Both the position numbers and the translations under genes were made by a program. A stretch of DNA of 64,000 nucleotides from Alkalihalobacillus pseudalcaliphilus (lineage in GTDB: Bacteria > Bacillota > Bacilli > Bacillales > Bacillaceae_D): positions 62,001 to 126,000 of the forward strand of contig NZ_JAQQWS010000008.1 in the NCBI RefSeq assembly GCF_028610675.1, in the 5' to 3' direction. The notes beneath the pieces were generated by a model that worked only from the letters and a program-made list of their open reading frames with translations, was not told the origin of the DNA and did not search any database. Positions 1 through 8,944 of this stretch are shown here, one piece after another. How positions within the stretch are numbered: the first letter of the stretch is position 1; each line of letters begins with the position of its first letter.

Positions 1-1
1 C

Positions 2-2023
2 GTTTATTTATTTGCATCGCTTGTTAAAACTCGTTATGACTTTATTCAACTCGGAAAAAAAGCAGAGTTTGATCATTCGATGAAAGAACGCCTCCATCAA
101 GTATGGGTGAATGTTTTCGGTCAGAAAAAGTTGATGAAGGATAAAAAGAGTGGGATCATTCATACCATGTTGTTTTATGGATTCCTCTTTGTGCAAGTTG
201 GAGCAATAGATTTTATTTATAAAGGGCTGAATCCAGGGGCACATCTTCCCCTGGGGCCACTCTACCCAGCATTTGCTCTTTTTCAGGAATTTGTTGTAGT
301 TGTCATCTTAATTGCAGTTGTCTGGGCTTTTCATCGGCGATATGTGGAGAAGCTTCCACGCTTAAAGCGAGGCTGGAAAGCAGGAATGGTGCTTATTTTT
401 ATTGGTGGGCTAATGACCTCGAAGTTAATAGGTAAAGGTATGGAAATGGTTTGGTTAGGTAAATCATTTACGGGGTTTGAGCCTGTGGCTTCTAGTATCG
501 CAGCCGTTTTTGCTTGGTTACCAGGTGGTGCAGCGGTCGTACTATTTTATGTTTTTTGGTGGGCACATCTATTATTTTTATTAACGTTTTTGGTGTATGT
601 CCCGCAATCTAAACATGCACACTTAATTGCTGGCCCAATTAATGTTTTCTTGGGAAGAACACATAAAGTCGGGCGCCTAGCCCCCATTAATTTTGAAGAT
701 GAGGACCAAGAGGTGTTTGGTAAGAATAAAATTGAAGATTTTAATCAAAAACAGCTCCTTGATCTTTATGCCTGTGTAGAATGTGGTCGGTGTACGAATG
801 TATGCCCGGCAACAGGTACAGGGAAAATCCTTTCACCGATGCATTTGATTACACATATGCGTGATCACTTGACCGAAAAAGGAGCAGCTGTCACTCAAAA
901 GTCACCTTGGCTACCTTCGTTTTTATTCAACCAATCTAAAGCAAATCAGTTAGCTATGGCTTCTGGTGGTGCTGATGAAGTAGCGGCAGCTTATGGAGTG
1001 AACTTAATAGGTGATGTCATTACAGAGGAAGAGATTTGGGCCTGTACAACCTGTCGTAACTGTGAGGACCAATGTCCCGTGATGAACGAACATGTTGATA
1101 AAATTATTGATATGAGACGATATTTAGTTTTAACGGAAGGGAAAGTCGATCCAGATGCTCAAAGAGCCATGACTAATATCGAACGACAAGGTAACCCTTG
1201 GGGAATTAGTAGAAAAGACCGTGAGAAGTGGGTCGATGATCGAGATGATTTATACATTCCAACCGTTAAACAAATGAAGAAAAAAGATGAGGAATTTGAG
1301 TATTTATTCTTTGTAGGTTCTATGGGCTCTTATGATAATCGTAGTAAAAAGATAGCCCATTCATTTGTAAAGGTTTTAAATGAGGCAGGAGTGAAATTCG
1401 CGATACTTGGTAATAAAGAGAAGAATTCGGGCGATACACCGAGACGAATAGGAAACGAATTTTTATATCAAGAATTAGCGGTTGCCAATATTGAAACTTT
1501 TCAAAAAAATGACGTCAAAAAGATTGTGACAATTGACCCGCACGCTTACAACACGTTTAAAAATGAATATCCGGAGTTTGGTCTAGAGGGTGTCGAGGTG
1601 TATCATCATACAGAACTCATTCACAAGTTGATCCAAGAAGGAAAGATTGTACCTAAACATGAAGTAAATGAAACGGTTGTTTACCATGACTCCTGTTATT
1701 TAGGCAGGTACAATGAAATCTACGAACCACCACGTGAAATTCTTAAAGCGATTCCAGGCGTTAAAGTTGTTGAGATGAAACGTAATCGAGAAAATGGAAT
1801 GTGCTGTGGTGCTGGTGGAGGATTGATGTGGATGGAAGAAAACGTTGGAAAACGTGTGAACGTCGAGAGGACGGAGCAAGCCTTAGCTGTGGCTCCAAGT
1901 GTAATAAGTAGTGGCTGTCCTTATTGCTTAACGATGCTAAGTGATGGTGTGAAAGCAGTTGAGGAAGAGAACGTGAAAACACTTGATATTGTTGAGATTG
2001 TTGAACGATCGCTAGTTGGGTAG
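2..2023 (+). CDS. Membrane-anchored (Fe-S)-binding oxidoreductase, heterodisulfide-reductase-like (YwjF type), 5' end outside window
   Basis: The reading frame is open from the first complete codon of the window, so the gene starts upstream; 674 codons including the stop are present and the ATG at 80 is internal. The N-terminal part has several hydrophobic helices (roughly bases 150-630). Next come two 4Fe-4S clusters of ferredoxin type, CVECGRCTNVCP near base 773 and CTTCRNCEDQCP near base 1041. Two cysteine-rich CCG-type domains follow (DSCYLGRYNEIYEPP near 1690; MCCGAGGG near 1800 and GCPYC near 1916). This is the layout of HdrD/GlpC-like electron-transfer subunits. In bacilli such proteins often lie beside acyl-CoA dehydrogenase and EtfAB genes, so a role passing electrons from fatty-acid oxidation to the quinone pool is likely, but the upstream context is not visible. 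A hairpin terminator follows. Confidence 0.88.
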   Translation, partial: VYLFASLVKTRYDFIQLGKKAEFDHSMKERLHQVWVNVFGQKKLMKDKKSGIIHTMLFYGFLFVQVGAIDFIYKGLNPGAHLPLGPLYPAFALFQEFVVVVILIAVVWAFHRRYVEKLPRLKRGWKAGMVLIFIGGLMTSKLIGKGMEMVWLGKSFTGFEPVASSIAAVFAWLPGGAAVVLFYVFWWAHLLFLLTFLVYVPQSKHAHLIAGPINVFLGRTHKVGRLAPINFEDEDQEVFGKNKIEDFNQKQLLDLYACVECGRCTNVCPATGTGKILSPMHLITHMRDHLTEKGAAVTQKSPWLPSFLFNQSKANQLAMASGGADEVAAAYGVNLIGDVITEEEIWACTTCRNCEDQCPVMNEHVDKIIDMRRYLVLTEGKVDPDAQRAMTNIERQGNPWGISRKDREKWVDDRDDLYIPTVKQMKKKDEEFEYLFFVGSMGSYDNRSKKIAHSFVKVLNEAGVKFAILGNKEKNSGDTPRRIGNEFLYQELAVANIETFQKNDVKKIVTIDPHAYNTFKNEYPEFGLEGVEVYHHTELIHKLIQEGKIVPKHEVNETVVYHDSCYLGRYNEIYEPPREILKAIPGVKVVEMKRNRENGMCCGAGGGLMWMEENVGKRVNVERTEQALAVAPSVISSGCPYCLTMLSDGVKAVEEENVKTLDIVEIVERSLVG

Positions 2024-2036
2024 TGCAACATAAAAT

Positions 2037-2076
2037 GAGCTCTCATTCTAATCCAGAATGGGAGCTTGATTTTTTC
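2037..2076 (+). terminator. Rho-independent terminator of the Fe-S oxidoreductase gene
   Basis: Inverted repeat GAGCTCTCATTCT / AGAATGGGAGCTT around a short loop, followed by a T-rich run. It lies between two convergent genes and could serve both. Confidence 0.8.
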
Positions 2077-2078
2077 CT

Positions 2079-2585
2079 TTATGATTTAATTCGTTTGCCT
2101 AATATGATTAAGTCTCTCTCAATACCATCAAGTTCCGCAATCCCCGGGAACGTTCCCCACTCAGAGAAACCAAAACTTTTAAAAAGAGCCAAGCTTGGTT
2201 GATTGTGACCAAAGATAAAACCTAATATTGTAACAATCCCTAGTTGTGGTGCTGTATGGATTGCATAGTGTAAAGCGGCCTTTCCTAAACCTTGACCACG
2301 ATAAATAGGATCAAGATATATACTAACCTCAGCCGTTTTTTGATATGCGGGTCTTCCGTAAAAGGATTGAAAACTAATCCAACCACAAACTTGCTCTTCT
2401 TGTTTTATGACCCATAATGGTCTCGTTTCTTGATTATGTTCTTGGAACCAACCGACCTTACTCTCAACACTGACTGGCTCTATGTCAGCCGTAACCATCC
2501 TATTTGCAATGGTTGTATTGTATATTCGGACAATTTCTGGTAGGTCTTCTATTGATGCATGAATAAATTGAAAGGGTAGCTGCAT
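2079..2585 (-). CDS. GNAT-family N-acetyltransferase (phosphinothricin acetyltransferase-like)
   Basis: 168 residues, the normal size for a single GNAT domain. The acetyl-CoA binding signature is visible as YRGQGLGKAALHYAI (about residues 95-109), preceded by the beta strand AEVSIYLDP. The N-terminal stretch IRxYN...TAD resembles the phosphinothricin/methionine-sulfoximine acetyltransferase branch (Pat/YwnH-like), which acetylates free amino groups of amino-acid analogues; the actual substrate cannot be read from the sequence. It stands alone, convergent with the Fe-S gene and about 80 bp downstream of the thioesterase gene on the same strand. Confidence 0.85.
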   Translation of the reverse strand: MQLPFQFIHASIEDLPEIVRIYNTTIANRMVTADIEPVSVESKVGWFQEHNQETRPLWVIKQEEQVCGWISFQSFYGRPAYQKTAEVSIYLDPIYRGQGLGKAALHYAIHTAPQLGIVTILGFIFGHNQPSLALFKSFGFSEWGTFPGIAELDGIERDLIILGKRIKS

Positions 2586-2663
2586 GTTCTTGCTCCTTGA
2601 GAAAGTTTTCTTATTATTTTAGCAGATATAAAGCTATTGTGTTTTATAAATTTTTGCAGAGCA

Positions 2664-3083
2664 CTATTGCAGGGAAGGAACACCCTCGGGCTTTTGTTGC
2701 AGTTCTAGTAGCTGGCTTTTGATGGAGTCAGTTAAAGGCATTGCTTTCTTTTCCTTGAAATTATAGTGAACCATCACGACTTTACCACGTGCCGCCCATC
2801 TACCGTTCTCATCCAAAATAGCATGTTCAATATCAAAACTTGAACGACCTAAGCGGCTAATCCAAGAATAAACGGTAATGGTTTGCCCGTAATTAATTTC
2901 ATGAATATAGTCACATTTAACAGAAGCGACTATGAGGTTCCACTTGCTTATATCGAGGGTTGGATTAAAAATTTTAAAAAGGCCTAAACGTCCGGTTTCA
3001 AAATAAGTTAAATACATCGCGTTATTCACATGACCTAACATATCACAATCATTAAACCTAACTGGGATTTCAACTTTATTCAT
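2664..3083 (-). CDS. Acyl-CoA thioesterase, hotdog fold (4-hydroxybenzoyl-CoA thioesterase/YbgC family)
   Basis: About 139 residues. The N-terminal motif VRFNDCDMLGHVNNAMYLTYFE is diagnostic of the 4HBT family: the Asp in the DxLGHVNN element is the catalytic residue. Such enzymes hydrolyse acyl-CoA thioesters in the cytosol. The ATG at 3083 is chosen because AGGAG lies 9 bases before it; an upstream TTG would place the start too close to that site. The gene is monocistronic or loosely paired with the downstream GNAT gene on the same strand. Substrate unknown. Confidence 0.88.
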   Translation of the reverse strand: MNKVEIPVRFNDCDMLGHVNNAMYLTYFETGRLGLFKIFNPTLDISKWNLIVASVKCDYIHEINYGQTITVYSWISRLGRSSFDIEHAILDENGRWAARGKVVMVHYNFKEKKAMPLTDSIKSQLLELQQKPEGVPSLQ

Positions 3084-3229
3084 ACATAACAACTCCTATA
3101 CCATTTTGAGTCAGACTATTCTGTCTATAAGTAGTTTAACAGATTGATAGTAGGAAGCATAGAGGTGAGTGTATCATAAGCAGAGAAATTGGAATAGTTG
3201 ATACCGTATGGAGAAAAGGAAAGTTTATT

Positions 3230-3400
3230 ACGAATGGCAAAGTCCAACTCACTGAGCCACCAACAAACACGAAGGTTGGATATTGCCTTTAGCTTGGTGG
3301 CTCTTCATTCACTTTATTATTGTTGTTATTTCTTTTTAATGAATGCAATTTGTCCATAAGAATGAGCAGTCACCAAGCGGACGCAAATATGCGGAGACTA
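3230..3400 (+). repeat. Intergenic repeat copy A1: hairpin module plus start of GC-rich core
   Basis: Contains a perfect 10-bp inverted repeat, GAGCCACCAA (3254-3263) and TTGGTGGCTC (3294-3303), preceded by an AAGTCCAACTCACT-like sequence and followed by TTCATTCA and a block with CCAAGCGGACGCAAA. The same order of modules occurs at about 5533-5690 and 40470-40640, and inverted at 14448-14680. It occupies most of the 485-bp gap between the thioesterase and pucR-like genes; no supported gene lies here. Confidence 0.7.
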
Positions 3401-3484
3401 CCGTGGGACGTAGTGGCGACTTTTTATACATATGGCCCGTTTACAACTCGATCACCATCAGGAGTCGGACTGAACAAACAGCTA

Positions 3485-3575
3485 GCACTGTCCTACTAAG
3501 GTCATTTATCGAGAGATGGATGAAGAGCTTACTTCACGGCACAACCTATCGCCCATAAGTAACTTTCATATAATA
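3485..3575 (+). repeat. Intergenic repeat copy A2 (91 bp, near-identical to 51323-51413)
   Basis: By eye it aligns without gaps to 51323-51413 with about eight mismatches in 91 positions, and ends in AACTTTCATATAATA, the conserved edge of the family. Its end abuts the stop codon of the regulator on the opposite strand. Confidence 0.85.
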
Positions 3576-3577
3576 CC

Positions 3578-5227
3578 CTACTTTATATACCTCTCAATTA
3601 AAGGCCGTGCAAATAAAGCCAAACGTAGCTTTAACGTTTCATCAGGGTTCTTTAAGCTGTTACCAAGTAATTCCTCACACTTCTTAATACGATAAATAAC
3701 CGTATTTCGATGAACAAACAAACTTTTCGCCGTCTCAGAAATTTGACAATGATGGTTTAAATAAGTCATCAATGTTATCATCAAATCTTCCTTCTCCTTA
3801 TCATTAGGTTTTGCCAACTCACGCAAGGATGATAAATAAAAGGTCTTTAGTTTTTTTAAAGGAATTGCCTTAATAATTTCGCTCAACTCCTGTGTATGAT
3901 ATTTTCTGATCATGGTCTTTGAATTCTCGTGGAAATCAGATTCAAGAGCATCGATCGATTCTTGAAAAGCAATAGGAACTTCTAATAAATCTTCGTGTAT
4001 AGTACTAATTCCTACAGAAAGCAAAGTATCAAATAGTTGAAAGATATCTGTATGGAGAACCTGCAAAATTTCCATGAGATTCTTTTCAAATGACGGTTCA
4101 TTTTTGTCAAAGTCAATGAATGTAATGAAAAGCTCTTCTTTTTTAAAGGAACTAACATCATGATAGTGTTCATTGATACGTTTCTCTATTAATTCGATGG
4201 AACGTTCACGTAAAATCACTTCTTTTCTATTGAGGTTTAAGGGGTGAGCACTATTCTCAAAATCAATTTGATATACAATACATATAAAATTTTGAAAGGA
4301 AACTATATTATAAGGGCTTCCACGGTGTTGAATTTCTTCGTGTGTTTGTAACGTTCCGTTTATTAAGTCAGTGAAAAATTCATCTTTTTCTTGTTGCACT
4401 TGTTTTTCAATGGCTTGTCGTTTCATTAATTCAAAAGAAAGCACATTAGCAGAATGTTCAATGGTTAGAAATGTCGCCGCAGGTAAAGGGTCTGGTGCTC
4501 CAAGTAGAACAAGGTAACCAAGTGGTTTCTTGGAGGCCAGGATAGGAAAAATGTAAAAATGCCCATATACATGCTTATTTTCATCATAAGGTAATTCTAG
4601 GTATTGGGGTTGCTCATATTCAACTTCATAAATAAGTTCATAAAGGTATTGATAAACATCAAAAAATAAATGTTCATTAGCTAATGGAGAGGCACTAATA
4701 ATATTCAATCTTTCATTTAATAATACAATCGGGAGAGCGGTTAATTGGGTTAATCGGTCAATGAGAATATGGAAGCCGCCACCTGAAGAGATTAATTGAG
4801 TAAATTCTTGATGAATAAAGTAGGCTGATTGAAGCTCTGTAGTCTGTTCTTTTAAAATAAATCCTAAAGCCTCACTCAACATTTCTTCTATAGAGTAATG
4901 TAAAGGTAATTCAAGGATTGGGAAATTTGACTGGTTAGCAAATTGAATAATCTCAGTTGGAATTTGCTGCATGTTTTTGGATACTTTAAAACCAATGCCT
5001 GCACTATTTTTTTCTACCAGATGTTTGACAAGTTGAAACAAGTTCTCTTTGGAATGCGAGGAATATAGGGTTGTTAATAACAGTTGCTCTTTATTTATAA
5101 ATGGAGGGGTTTCCTGTATATCGGTTAGATGAACGAATTGAATAGATTGATGAAGGCCATTTTTCCCAGCAAGAACCTTGACTTGTTGAAATGTATGAAG
5201 CTCTAATATATGTGCAAGAGTAATCAT
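3578..5227 (-). CDS. PucR-family transcriptional regulator
   Basis: 549 residues. The N-terminal roughly 120 residues match the PucR/purine-catabolism regulatory domain (motifs HLTDIQETPPF and LLLTTLYS). A central GGDEF-related region follows (about 290-430). The C-terminus carries the PucR-type helix-turn-helix of HTH_30 kind, with HHCQISETAKSLFVHRNTV then IYRIKKCEELLG (about residues 490-530). Members regulate purine, amino-acid or proline catabolism genes, often by activation. No catabolic target lies alongside, so the regulon is unknown. The start has no better alternative: the frame begins with ATCACTCTTGC-encoded residues directly after an AGGTGATGCTAG ribosome binding site. Confidence 0.85.
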   Translation of the reverse strand: MITLAHILELHTFQQVKVLAGKNGLHQSIQFVHLTDIQETPPFINKEQLLLTTLYSSHSKENLFQLVKHLVEKNSAGIGFKVSKNMQQIPTEIIQFANQSNFPILELPLHYSIEEMLSEALGFILKEQTTELQSAYFIHQEFTQLISSGGGFHILIDRLTQLTALPIVLLNERLNIISASPLANEHLFFDVYQYLYELIYEVEYEQPQYLELPYDENKHVYGHFYIFPILASKKPLGYLVLLGAPDPLPAATFLTIEHSANVLSFELMKRQAIEKQVQQEKDEFFTDLINGTLQTHEEIQHRGSPYNIVSFQNFICIVYQIDFENSAHPLNLNRKEVILRERSIELIEKRINEHYHDVSSFKKEELFITFIDFDKNEPSFEKNLMEILQVLHTDIFQLFDTLLSVGISTIHEDLLEVPIAFQESIDALESDFHENSKTMIRKYHTQELSEIIKAIPLKKLKTFYLSSLRELAKPNDKEKEDLMITLMTYLNHHCQISETAKSLFVHRNTVIYRIKKCEELLGNSLKNPDETLKLRLALFARPLIERYIK

Positions 5228-5532
5228 CTAGCATCACCTCATTTTTAGGTCCATTCGTTTCTTTAAATGTACATAATTAATAGGAATTCTAATAGCGTTT
5301 TGCCAAGTAATCTAACAAAAAAGTTTCGTCAAATGTATAAAATAGACAAGCCATTCCTAATCAAGCGTTTTTCATTCAACTCATCATAGATAAAATGGCA
5401 GGCAAAATACTCACTATTTCATTGGTTTTCCATTGACAATATGCCCAATTCACGTTTAGTTTAAGAATAGTAGAGGAAAATAAAGGTAACCATTAACAAT
5501 TAAAATTAAAAAACAAACTAGTTATAGTAAAG

Positions 5533-5722
5533 TCGATTCACTTCCCCACCAAAAGGATGAAAGTATGGTTTGTTCTTTTACTGGTGGCTCATCCTTCACA
5601 TTCATTTTAGTTATTTGTTGTAAGAGTGAAATCTGTCCTTAAGTGCTAGAACATACCCAGTGGAGCATGATTTTCGGTAGCGGTGATTAATCCTCCGCAC
5701 ATGAGATTTAGACATACAAAAG
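5533..5722 (+). repeat. Intergenic repeat copy B upstream of ythP-like gene
   Basis: Hairpin module CCACCA (5546-5551) / TGGTGG (5582-5587) followed by GGAGCATGATTTTCGGTAGCGG (in part shared with 18618-18645, 27604-27617 and 48091-48110), ending in GACATACAAAAG only about 15 bases before the start codon of the ABC gene. The remaining part of the gap from 5228 is A/T-rich and shows nothing I can name. Confidence 0.7.
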
Positions 5723-5736
5723 AAAGAAGGAATAAA

Positions 5737-6507
5737 ATGACAGAAACAATCCGATTAACCAACGTAGATAAACGATTTCGAGCAAAGCATGCTGTAAAGG
5801 ATGTAAGCTTATCCGTAAAAAAAGGCGAATTATTTTGCTTCCTCGGTCCAAACGGATCAGGGAAAACGACGACGATTAAGATGATGACTGGTTTATTAGA
5901 ACCAACAGATGGAGCCATCGAACTTGTCGGCATTGATGTATTAAAAGAACCATTAAAAGCCAAAAAGCAAATAGCCTATGTACCTGACCAGCCTTTAGTT
6001 TATGCAAAACTAACAGGACGAGAATATCTAGAATTTATTGCAAGTGTTTATGGTGTGGAACAAGAAGTATTTGAAACGAGAATGAAAAAATATACGGAGC
6101 TATTTTCATTAACAGGCAGACTTGATGAATACGCAGGTGAATACTCGCACGGAATGAAACAAAAACTCTCGCTCTGTGCAGCACTTATCCATATGCCAGA
6201 TATTCTATTTTTAGATGAACCGACTGTTGGACTTGATCCAAAAAGTGCCCGAACAATGAAGAATTTATTAAGGCAGTTATGTGATGAAGGTATGACGATT
6301 TTTATGTCGACACATATATTAGAAATCGCAGAACAGATGTGTGATCGTGTTGGGATTATTAAAGATGGAGAATTGATAACCGTGGCCACAATGGAGGAAT
6401 TAAAAAGAGAAAGTGGTGGAGATTCTACGCTAGAGGACATTTTCTTAGATCTAACTGGCGATGAGGAAGCACAGCTTCTAGCTTCTAGTATGAAGGAGGA
6501 GCAATAG
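5737..6507 (+). CDS. ythP: ABC transporter ATP-binding protein (YthP-like, EcsA type)
   Basis: 256 residues from the ATG at 5737, chosen because GAAGG lies 6 bases before it; the longer frame starts inside a repeat. Walker A is GPNGSGKTTTIKMM, the signature is YSHGMKQKLSLCAAL, Walker B is DILFLDEPTVGLDP, and the H-loop is STHILE. This is the nucleotide-binding subunit of an ABC-2 type exporter. The next gene, one base away, encodes the matching permease, so the two form a two-gene operon like ythPQ in B. subtilis. The exported substrate is not known. The promoter must lie in or before repeat copy B, which ends within 15 bases of the start. Confidence 0.85.
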   Translation: MTETIRLTNVDKRFRAKHAVKDVSLSVKKGELFCFLGPNGSGKTTTIKMMTGLLEPTDGAIELVGIDVLKEPLKAKKQIAYVPDQPLVYAKLTGREYLEFIASVYGVEQEVFETRMKKYTELFSLTGRLDEYAGEYSHGMKQKLSLCAALIHMPDILFLDEPTVGLDPKSARTMKNLLRQLCDEGMTIFMSTHILEIAEQMCDRVGIIKDGELITVATMEELKRESGGDSTLEDIFLDLTGDEEAQLLASSMKEEQ

Positions 6508-6508
6508 T

Positions 6509-8188
6509 ATGCAACGCCTTATAAAGATATTTGCCAAAAATGATTACAGAAGTTTATCAGCAAAGCCATCGACAATTATTGGATATGTTGCCCTTGGCTT
6601 TGTTGTGCTATTTTTCCTTTTCTTTTTTGGTGCATTTTTATCAACATTAGGTGCCATTCTTCCCGAGGAACACCAAATCATTGTTGTTAATTATAGTTTG
6701 TTTCTTTTTGCCCTAGCTTTATTAGTTTTTACGATTCCACTTGTATTTAATCGTTTATTTAGTGAAAGTGATTTAGAGTTGCTATTTACACTACCTTTAA
6801 AGATAAGACAAATTTTCTGGGCAAAATTTGTTTATAATTTATTAGGTGTGCCTCTCTTACTTTTAGTTGTTGCGATTATTTGTATGTTTATTTTCGGAGC
6901 TGGTGCAGGTGCTCCAGTTATGTATTATGTCATTGGAACTGTCGTACTTATCTTTATTACGTTTATTGCAATATGCCTTGCCTATTTAATTAATTTAATT
7001 TTAATAAAAATAATCCCACCGAACAAAGCTAGAGAGCTTTTAACAGCTGTATCAGCTATGTCAGGAATTATCTTTTATTTAGGGTTCCAGCTTTTTAATA
7101 TGAATGTTGTGATGAAAGATGAAGAAATTAATTTTTCCAGCTTGCCCACTATACCCGAGTGGTTGCCTACTCATTGGGGAGCCGTTTTCATTGATGATGC
7201 CATGCAAGGTCAATGGAGTGGCAGCACGTTTCTCTTTGGATTAGGCTTAATGCTCATAACCGTTGCATTAGTTGTTATCACGTCAATAATCGTAGAAAAG
7301 GCCTTATTAAAAGGTTGGGTAAATATAAGTGAGTCACGAAGTAAGAAAAAGAAGCAAAGAAAGAAAGGGCAAGCCGAGCTGAAAGGTGTCATTCGGATGG
7401 TCAGTCGAAAAGAATGGCTGATGATTAAGCGTGATATTCGTGAATGGACGACAGTGCTGCCAATGGTCTTTATTCTCATTTTACCATTCGCAAATTTTAG
7501 TGGACTTGAAGGGGGATTTGCTGAGCTAAGGGATGCTCCCCATATATCATGGCCAACGATGCAAATGAGCTTTAGTTTTCTGGCGGTGCTTGCTGCAGGG
7601 ATTTTCACCGCGGGTTCAATTGGTCGTGAGGAAAGATTAATTGATTTATTAAAAGTATTGCCACTATCAGGCTGGCAAATTAGTTTAGGAAAGTTTCAAG
7701 CGAATGCGTTTATCATGATCATATCAATGGCGGGTCTTCAAATTATTGCAGCAATTATTCTCCAATGGACGATATGGAGTACAATTTTAGGCATTATCGC
7801 AATTTCAGGAATAATGCTAGGTAGTGTGAGTATTGGGTTATTTATCGGCTGTATTGGCAGTAAGTATAATGAGAAAAATCCGCAAAATCGTGTCGATACA
7901 GGGAGTTCTATTTTAATGATGATGCTATTTTTTGCTTATTTATTCATCATGGCTATTCCTACAGCCGTTACGTTTTTTCCAGGATCCTACGCACAAGCTA
8001 TCATTGATTCCAACGCAGAGGGTCAAATACTGCCAACATTTATTGTTAACATGTTAGATGCTGGTACGGCTAGTAGTTTGATTGCTTTTATCGTGTATCT
8101 ATTAATAATTGGTGGCATCACGTCAATATGTTTATCCGTATCTGCTAAAAAGATCAATCAAGGAATAGACATTCAATTTGAAAAATAA
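6509..8188 (+). CDS. ythQ: ABC-2 type exporter membrane subunit (YthQ-like)
   Basis: 559 residues with about 12 hydrophobic segments. They fall in two clusters (residues about 25-180 and 370-555) separated by a basic cytoplasmic stretch SRSKKKKQRKKGQAELKG near residue 275. This matches the putative ABC exporter family that pairs with YthP/EcsA-like ATPases. It starts 1 base after the ATPase stop codon, with AGGAGGAGCA before the ATG, so translation is probably coupled. A strong terminator follows immediately, so the operon ends here. Substrate unknown. Confidence 0.82.
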   Translation: MQRLIKIFAKNDYRSLSAKPSTIIGYVALGFVVLFFLFFFGAFLSTLGAILPEEHQIIVVNYSLFLFALALLVFTIPLVFNRLFSESDLELLFTLPLKIRQIFWAKFVYNLLGVPLLLLVVAIICMFIFGAGAGAPVMYYVIGTVVLIFITFIAICLAYLINLILIKIIPPNKARELLTAVSAMSGIIFYLGFQLFNMNVVMKDEEINFSSLPTIPEWLPTHWGAVFIDDAMQGQWSGSTFLFGLGLMLITVALVVITSIIVEKALLKGWVNISESRSKKKKQRKKGQAELKGVIRMVSRKEWLMIKRDIREWTTVLPMVFILILPFANFSGLEGGFAELRDAPHISWPTMQMSFSFLAVLAAGIFTAGSIGREERLIDLLKVLPLSGWQISLGKFQANAFIMIISMAGLQIIAAIILQWTIWSTILGIIAISGIMLGSVSIGLFIGCIGSKYNEKNPQNRVDTGSSILMMMLFFAYLFIMAIPTAVTFFPGSYAQAIIDSNAEGQILPTFIVNMLDAGTASSLIAFIVYLLIIGGITSICLSVSAKKINQGIDIQFEK

Positions 8189-8191
8189 AAG

Positions 8192-8220
8192 AAAAAACCG
8201 TTCTTATTGAGCGGTTTTTT
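8192..8220. terminator. Bidirectional terminator between ythQ-like and Mrr-like genes
   Basis: AAAAAACCG / CGGTTTTTT stem around TTCTTATTGAG; A-run on one side and T-run on the other, lying between convergent genes. Confidence 0.85.
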
Positions 8221-8246
8221 CTATGCTTAGCGATTTGGTGAAGTGC

Positions 8247-8837
8247 TTAAGAATCGATTGACTGTGAGGAATTTGAGTGTTGCTGTTTTTTTGTAGCTGG
8301 ACGGAAGAATAAACGAGATTGATTTAAATGTTCAGTCAGAGCTTGTAAAATTTCCGTGTTAATTAAAGTAATACGGTTCGCTTTCGCTAATTTTTTTGTC
8401 GAGAGCGAAAATCCCTCTATACTAACTAGAACGCTGTTGGTCAAGTTTTTATTTTGATTAAAATTTATCAACTGTTGGATGGTTGGACTTGTCACTTCTG
8501 AATGATGAATAAAAACCGAGGTTTTCTTTTTCCTTTTCATTAATATGAAAGCAGCAATACCTTGGTTTTCCTCAACTTGATAGCCTTGTCTACGAAACAC
8601 CTCTTTTAATAGCTGGTGTAGTTGAACGTTCGTTAGTTGTATTAAAGGTATTGCGGTCAGGCGTCGCCATTCATTCTCTCGGCTGCTCCATTTAATCCAT
8701 TGCCAAACAAGTGTAAAGAAAAGTAGGGAACTAACTATATAGATAAAGACCGTCATATCATAATGAAAAAGTTGAATGAGTACATAACTTAGTATAAATA
8801 ATAGTAATGGAATAAGGTTTTTATTAATTGGTGGCAT
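8247..8837 (-). CDS. Membrane-anchored Mrr/restriction-endonuclease-like protein, probably catalytically dead
   Basis: 196 residues. Two hydrophobic segments fill the first 48 residues (LIPLLLFILSYVLIQLF and MTVFIYIVSSLLFFTLVW). A cytosolic domain of about 110 residues follows with the alpha-beta order of the Mrr_cat PD-(D/E)xK fold: the helix QLHQLLKEVFRRQGYQVEE, strands, then STKKLAKANRITLINTEIL, which resembles the usual terminal A...I.LI...L element. The catalytic Asp and the QxK of active Mrr domains are not evident (AAFILMKRKKKTSVFIHHSE stands at that point). The related gene at 14865 keeps these residues. I infer a degenerate nuclease-fold membrane protein. Alternatively it is an unrelated alpha-beta protein. 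No partner gene is adjacent. Confidence 0.6.
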   Translation of the reverse strand: MPPINKNLIPLLLFILSYVLIQLFHYDMTVFIYIVSSLLFFTLVWQWIKWSSRENEWRRLTAIPLIQLTNVQLHQLLKEVFRRQGYQVEENQGIAAFILMKRKKKTSVFIHHSEVTSPTIQQLINFNQNKNLTNSVLVSIEGFSLSTKKLAKANRITLINTEILQALTEHLNQSRLFFRPATKKQQHSNSSQSIDS

Positions 8838-8944
8838 ACTAGTCCCTCCTTTTATCCAGCATATTCTATATTATTAGGTTGACAAAAATGAGGGATTTTA
8901 TACATGAGCAGTAAAGGTTCAGTGTTAGGATGTGAGGAAGTTAG

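Noticed and set aside
3343..3558. 71-codon plus-strand frame across repeat copies A1/A2
   Set aside because: The frame lies wholly inside repetitive intergenic sequence; its second half is nearly duplicated at 51323-51413 where no equivalent gene exists, and it has no ribosome site.
6048..7608. Long minus-strand frames inside ythP and ythQ
   Set aside because: Shadows of the real coding strand; no ribosome sites and no recognisable protein features.
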